Source: CAZLMW01 sp964560875 (lineage in GTDB: Bacteria > Myxococcota_A > UBA9042). From it: 15,390 bases of DNA. Under the pieces are notes generated by a model, which ran no database searches, was not told where the DNA came from, and saw only the letters and a program-made list of their open reading frames with translations. Shown here one piece after another: positions 11,765 through 15,390 of the stretch (position 1 is its first letter; every line of letters begins with the position of its first letter). The position numbers and the translations under genes are program-made. The stretch spans positions 1 to 15,390 of the forward strand of contig CAZLMW010000162.1 of the NCBI GenBank assembly GCA_964560875.1, read 5' to 3'.

Positions 11765-14700
11765 ATGGCCAATCGCCTCATCGACGAGACCAGCCCGTAT
11801 CTGCAGCAGCACGCCCACAACCCCGTGGACTGGTTTGCATGGGGTGACGAGGCTCTCGCGCGCGCGCGTGGATTAGATCGTCCGATCCTGCTCTCGGTCG
11901 GCTATTCGTCGTGCCATTGGTGCCACGTGATGGAGCGCGAGTCGTTCGAAGACCCCGGTATCGCAGCACAAATGAACCGCGACTTCGTGTGCATCAAGGT
12001 CGATCGTGAGGAGCGCCCCGACATCGACTCGGTCTACATGAAGGCGGTACAGGCATTCACGGGCGGACGCGGCGGCTGGCCAATGACCGTGTTCGCGACA
12101 CCTGGCGGGCGCCCGTTCTTCGGGGGGACCTACTTTCCCGCCCGTCCTCGCGGCGGCATGCCCGGCTTCTCGCAGGTGATGACGCACGCGTTGAACATCT
12201 ACCGCGGCGACCAGGAGCGGCTCGGAACGTTGACGTCCCAAGTGCTGGCCCGGGTGGCGCGGCAGGGCGATCTACCGCCCGCCGAGGAGCAGCTGCGTGG
12301 CGATTGGCTCGAACGTGTCGTCGCCGCCTGCAACGAGGACTTTGACGAGGTGTGGGGCGGGTTCGGAAAGACGCCGAAGTTTCCGCCCCACGGACGTCTT
12401 GCCGTGCTGCTGGCTCACCATGGCGAAACCGGCTCCACACGCTCGCTCGAGATGGTGACACGGACCCTCGATGCGATGGCATATGGGGCGATGTACGACC
12501 TGCTGGGCGGCGGCTTTGCGCGCTACAGCGTCGACGATCACTGGCGCGTCCCCCACTTCGAGAAGATGTTGTCCGACAACGCCCAGCTGCTGCCGTTGTA
12601 CGCAGACGCGTGGTTGCTGACCAAGGCTCCCTACTACAAGCGCATCGTCGAAGAGACGATCGGCTGGGCCATGCGGGAGATGCGGGACGCCGGCGGCGGT
12701 TTCTACACCGCGCAGGACGCCGATACGGACGGCGATGAAGGCCGGTTCTTCGTCTTTACGCTCGATGAGCTGCGCGACTGCCTGGGCGACGCGGATGGGC
12801 TCAGAGCGGCCGAGCTTTTCGAGGTCTCGGACAGCGGCACATTCGAGCACGGGACGTCCGTCTTGCGTTTGCAGCCTGAGCTGGAGCGTCGCTCGGCCGA
12901 CGACCAGGCGTTTCTTGGGCGGGTGATGCCGCTGCTTTTTCAGGCCCGGGAGCGAAGGACCCGTCCGGGCCGCGACGACAAGGTGTTAGCCGGCTGCAAT
13001 GGCTTGATGGTCGCCGCCGTGGCGCGCTGCGGCGTCGTCTTCGAACGGGACGACTGGCTGGACGTCGCGGAGAGAGCAGCCACGTTCTTGGCAGAGCATC
13101 TGTCGGTCGTCGAAGGCATCGACGGCAGGCGCAGGTTGATGCGTACGTACAAGGACGGAATCGCCAGAATTCCCGGGTTCGTCGACGACCACGCGTACGT
13201 GCTGCTCGGCTTCATCGAGCTCTGGCACGCGCGCTTTGACCGTCGTTGGCTCGACGCGGCCGACTCTCTCGCTGCGCGGATGATCGAGCTGTTCTGGGAC
13301 CCCGATGGGGGCGGCTTCTTCTACACGGGCGACGATGCAGAGCGACTCGTTTACCGCAGCAAGACCATGCTCGGGGGTGCTTTGCCGGCAGCAAATGGCG
13401 CCGCTGCCCTGGCCCTCGTCAAGCTTGGCGCGCTGCTGGACCGTCCCGACTGGAGCGAGCGGGCCGGACGGGTCTTGCGGTCGTATCAAGTCCTGCTCGA
13501 CAACGGTCCCGCTGCGCTGGGCATCGAGGCGCTTGCCGGGCACTGGCTGCATCGAGGCGGACTGGAGATCGCGATCGTCGGCGGCACCGCGGTTCAGCGC
13601 GACGTCCTGCTCCGCGAGGTGCGGTCCGAGCCGCGGCCGTTTGCCATCACCGTCGTCGCCGATCGCGCGGCCGATGTCGCCCTGCCCTGGCTGGCCGGCA
13701 AGGACGCGCTGGCGGAGGCGGCGCTCGCCTGGGTATGCCAGGACAAGACCTGCAAGCTCCCCACCGCGGATCGCGACGAACTGAAACGGCACCTCGAGGA
13801 GCCGGGAAGACGGGCGCGTCGAGAGCCAGCGCCTACCAAGATGCGCGCGCCCCCTTTGCCCGCCGATCCGGCGATGTGGCTCAACAGCGAGGAGCCTATT
13901 CGGCTCGAGCAGTGGTTGGGCGACGTCGTTGTCCTCGATTTTTGGACCTCCTGCTGCATCAACTGCCTGCACGTTCTGCCCGAGCTCGCCGCCGTTGAGC
14001 GCAAGTTCGCCGGCCGCCCTGTGCACGTCGTCGGGGTGCACAGCGCCAAGTTCGACGCCGAGACGTCGGCCGAGCACGTGCGGCGCGCGATGCAACGGCA
14101 CGGCATCCATCACCCGGTCGTCCTCGACTCGGAGCGCCAGACCTGGGACGCCTACGACGTCAAGGGATGGCCGACCATCGTCGTGATCGACCCACGGGGC
14201 CGCATCGCGTGGCGACGATCAGGAGAGACCGACCGCCGCACGCTCGCGCGCGTTGTGCAGCGGCTCCTGGATAGCGGCGAAGAGGCGATCGTTGAACCGG
14301 CTGGAGCGAACGTGGGGGCCGAAACGTCCGGGCAACCAACCGGCGGTTTACGGTTTCCGGGCAAACTCGCGTTGCACGGCGATGCGCTTTTCATCGCCGA
14401 TAGCGGCAACAACCGGATCATCGAAGCGACGCTGAGAAAGGACGGAGGCGGCTGGCCCAGCCTGGACGAACGCAGGCACTGGGGCGGACAGGCCGCCGGC
14501 TTCCGTGACGGTGAACCGGTCGACGCGCGTTTTCGGGGGCCGCAGGGCGTCGCGGTCACCGACACCACGGTCTTTGTGGCAGACACCGACAACCACGCTA
14601 TTCGCGCCATTGACCGACAAACCGGCCTGGTCACAACCGTCGCCGGAACGGGCAACCGCGGCTCGGGACACCCGGCGGTTTCGACACATCCGCTGGATGT

Positions 14701-15331
14701 CGACCTGCGCTCACCGTGGGATGTCGCGACAACAGCTGGCGTCGTCGTCATCGCGATGGCGGGCAGTCACCAGCTGTGGATCTACGACCCAGGTGATGAG
14801 CGGCTCGGCCCGATCTGCGGCACTGGTCGCGAAGACCACGTCGACGGTGCGTTCGACGCTTCGGCGCTCGCCCAGCCGTCCGGACTCGTGGCGCGCGGCG
14901 CGGGCCTGTTCTGGGTGGACGCGGAAACCAGCAGCGTGCGCGTCGGCAACCTCCAGACACGCAAAGTAGCGACAGTCGTGGGCCGTGGCTTGTTCGATTT
15001 CGGCGACGTCGATGGCGGCCCGGAGGCGGCGAGGCTGCAGCATCCCCTTGGCCTTTGCGTCGATGGCGACCAGCTGCTTGTCGCCGACACCTACAACCAC
15101 AAAGTCAAGCGGATCGGCCTCGCCGATGGCGTTGTCTCCACCGTGCTCGGCGGCAACGGTGAGCTATGCGACCCATCGGACGTGGTCGTCGCGGCGGAAC
15201 ATCTCCTTGTCGCCGACACGGGCAACCACCGCATCGTGGCGCTCGACCCGGCGACCGGAACGTGGCGGACCGTCGCTTTCGGCGGCGAGCTGCCCTCAGG
15301 CACGACTAGATGTGCCGGGCACGAGTGCTGA
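11765..15331 (+). CDS. YyaL/SPATA20-type protein fused to NHLRC2-type thioredoxin-NHL module (1188 aa)
   Basis: Predicted cytoplasmic two-part protein; the biochemical function of both families is poorly known. Residues 1-680 are a full-length YyaL/SPATA20 protein. They begin with the family-typical NRLIDETSPYLQQHAHNPVDW, then a thioredoxin-like fold with C50-HW-C53 and the cis-Pro motif GGWP (P106), then an (alpha/alpha)-barrel with 'DLLGGGFARYSVDDHW', HFEKML (H264) and 'AQDADTDGDEG'. They end with the family's 'CxxxxCKLP' element (C658, C663). Residues 681-704 are a charged linker. Residues 705-1170 match NHLRC2: a thioredoxin-like domain (DFWTSCCINCLHVLPEL, C730/C731/C734, cis-Pro P803) and six NHL repeats forming a propeller (about 862-890, 925-960, 983-1012, 1037-1071, 1092-1129, 1135-1170). 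The ATG at 11765 is chosen because family members start there, although no clear Shine-Dalgarno is visible; the frame stays open upstream to 11495 across the divergent gene. The frame is continuous through the junction. No signal peptide or membrane segment. The tail TTRCAGHEC is encoded by a repeated sequence. Confidence 0.93.
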   Translation: MANRLIDETSPYLQQHAHNPVDWFAWGDEALARARGLDRPILLSVGYSSCHWCHVMERESFEDPGIAAQMNRDFVCIKVDREERPDIDSVYMKAVQAFTGGRGGWPMTVFATPGGRPFFGGTYFPARPRGGMPGFSQVMTHALNIYRGDQERLGTLTSQVLARVARQGDLPPAEEQLRGDWLERVVAACNEDFDEVWGGFGKTPKFPPHGRLAVLLAHHGETGSTRSLEMVTRTLDAMAYGAMYDLLGGGFARYSVDDHWRVPHFEKMLSDNAQLLPLYADAWLLTKAPYYKRIVEETIGWAMREMRDAGGGFYTAQDADTDGDEGRFFVFTLDELRDCLGDADGLRAAELFEVSDSGTFEHGTSVLRLQPELERRSADDQAFLGRVMPLLFQARERRTRPGRDDKVLAGCNGLMVAAVARCGVVFERDDWLDVAERAATFLAEHLSVVEGIDGRRRLMRTYKDGIARIPGFVDDHAYVLLGFIELWHARFDRRWLDAADSLAARMIELFWDPDGGGFFYTGDDAERLVYRSKTMLGGALPAANGAAALALVKLGALLDRPDWSERAGRVLRSYQVLLDNGPAALGIEALAGHWLHRGGLEIAIVGGTAVQRDVLLREVRSEPRPFAITVVADRAADVALPWLAGKDALAEAALAWVCQDKTCKLPTADRDELKRHLEEPGRRARREPAPTKMRAPPLPADPAMWLNSEEPIRLEQWLGDVVVLDFWTSCCINCLHVLPELAAVERKFAGRPVHVVGVHSAKFDAETSAEHVRRAMQRHGIHHPVVLDSERQTWDAYDVKGWPTIVVIDPRGRIAWRRSGETDRRTLARVVQRLLDSGEEAIVEPAGANVGAETSGQPTGGLRFPGKLALHGDALFIADSGNNRIIEATLRKDGGGWPSLDERRHWGGQAAGFRDGEPVDARFRGPQGVAVTDTTVFVADTDNHAIRAIDRQTGLVTTVAGTGNRGSGHPAVSTHPLDVDLRSPWDVATTAGVVVIAMAGSHQLWIYDPGDERLGPICGTGREDHVDGAFDASALAQPSGLVARGAGLFWVDAETSSVRVGNLQTRKVATVVGRGLFDFGDVDGGPEAARLQHPLGLCVDGDQLLVADTYNHKVKRIGLADGVVSTVLGGNGELCDPSDVVVAAEHLLVADTGNHRIVALDPATGTWRTVAFGGELPSGTTRCAGHEC
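13877..15274 (+). other. NHLRC2-like half of the fusion (residues 705-1170)
   Basis: This half starts at MWLNSEEPIRLEQW and contains the thioredoxin-like domain with CCINC (13952-13966), 'VVGVHSAKF', 'GWPTIVVIDPRG' and then the NHL propeller with 'FGDVDGGPEAARLQHPLG' and 'LLVADTYNHKVKRI'. These phrases follow animal NHLRC2 as I recall it, in the same order. In many organisms this unit is a stand-alone protein. Here it lacks its own Shine-Dalgarno: an in-frame ATG at 13841 (residue 693) exists, but nothing upstream of it looks like a ribosome binding site. Confidence 0.85.
15305..15320 (+). repeat. 16-bp repeat, copy 2, at the 3' end of the fusion gene
   Basis: ACTAGATGTGCCGGGC is identical to the minus-strand sequence at 55-40. 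Here the TAG is out of frame, so the sequence is translated as part of the C-terminal tail and the gene ends nine bases later at TGA (15329-15331). It overlaps short inverted repeats GGCAC-N8-GTGCC and GTGC-CGG-GCAC, followed by a few T residues (TCGTTTTCTTG). This could be a weak terminator-like structure, but it is not a canonical one. Confidence 0.55.
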
Positions 15332-15385
15332 ATCGTTTTCTTGCCATGTGATCCCGTTGCCTCATTCTGCCCCGATCTCTCGCAT

Positions 15386-15390
15386 GGAGG
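15386..15390 (+). promoter_or_regulatory. GGAGG at the window edge, possible ribosome binding site
   Basis: The window ends in GGAGG on the plus strand, preceded by 54 bp without a convincing gene. It would suit a plus-strand gene starting just outside the window, in the same direction as the fusion gene. Five bases alone are weak evidence. Confidence 0.25.

Noticed and set aside
10795..11847. Plus-strand 350-aa open frame opposite the HEAT lipoprotein
   Set aside because: The sense strand has a lipobox, HEAT repeats and a strong Shine-Dalgarno; the antisense product is low-complexity with no recognisable domain and would run into the fusion gene in another frame.
12986..14113. Minus-strand 375-aa open frame inside the fusion gene
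   Set aside because: It overlaps well-conserved YyaL and thioredoxin motifs on the plus strand and has no recognisable family features.
13841..15331. Separate gene for the NHLRC2-like half starting at the internal ATG at 13841
   Set aside because: The frame is continuous from the YyaL half, there is no stop, intergenic gap or Shine-Dalgarno before this ATG, so a fusion is the simpler reading. An internal start cannot be fully excluded.
15296..15345. Intrinsic terminator after the fusion gene
   Set aside because: Inverted repeats GGCAC/GTGCC are short, overlap the coding end and are followed by a broken T run at a distance; not a canonical terminator.

Overview
The window is GC-rich bacterial chromosome with only three convincing genes, one of them about 10.5 kb long. 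The style points to Myxococcota or a related deltaproteobacterial lineage such as the Bradymonadales: a giant lipoprotein with an Asp/Gly/Thr-rich linker, a run of 'CDDxNxCTxDSC' repeats and a long CARDB array, next to a HEAT-repeat lipoprotein. This placement is inference from protein style; there is no rRNA or other marker gene here.

Layout. Positions 1-50 are a short 3' flank with a hexanucleotide tandem repeat. Positions 51-10607 (minus strand) encode a 3518-residue predicted secreted lipoprotein. In order it has a lipoprotein signal peptide, an acidic low-complexity linker (with a 21-nt minisatellite), a Cys-rich segment of about 18 short motifs, and 22 CARDB-type immunoglobulin-like domains running to the last residue. 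Positions 10608-10821 are intergenic and hold a plausible sigma70-type promoter for the giant gene plus two AT-rich dyads. Positions 10822-11691 (minus) encode a 289-residue lipoprotein with a polyproline run and five HEAT repeats, preceded by a strong Shine-Dalgarno. A 73-bp divergent gap follows. Positions 11765-15331 (plus) encode a 1188-residue cytoplasmic protein that joins a complete YyaL/SPATA20-type protein (thioredoxin fold plus alpha/alpha barrel) to a complete NHLRC2-type module (thioredoxin-like domain with CCINC plus a six-bladed NHL propeller). The last 59 bp are noncoding and end in a GGAGG.

The three genes do not form an obvious pathway. The two minus-strand genes both look like envelope lipoproteins but are separated by 214 bp with a candidate promoter between them, so I treat them as separate transcription units. 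The plus-strand gene is divergent and predicted cytoplasmic. The most interesting points are: the YyaL-NHLRC2 fusion, which predicts a functional link between two poorly understood families; a two-domain alternation in the CARDB array and, independently, a two-motif alternation in the Cys-rich region of the same protein; and a 16-bp sequence shared by the 3' ends of the two outer genes in the same orientation relative to transcription. No CRISPR array, tRNA, rRNA, insertion sequence or defence system was seen.
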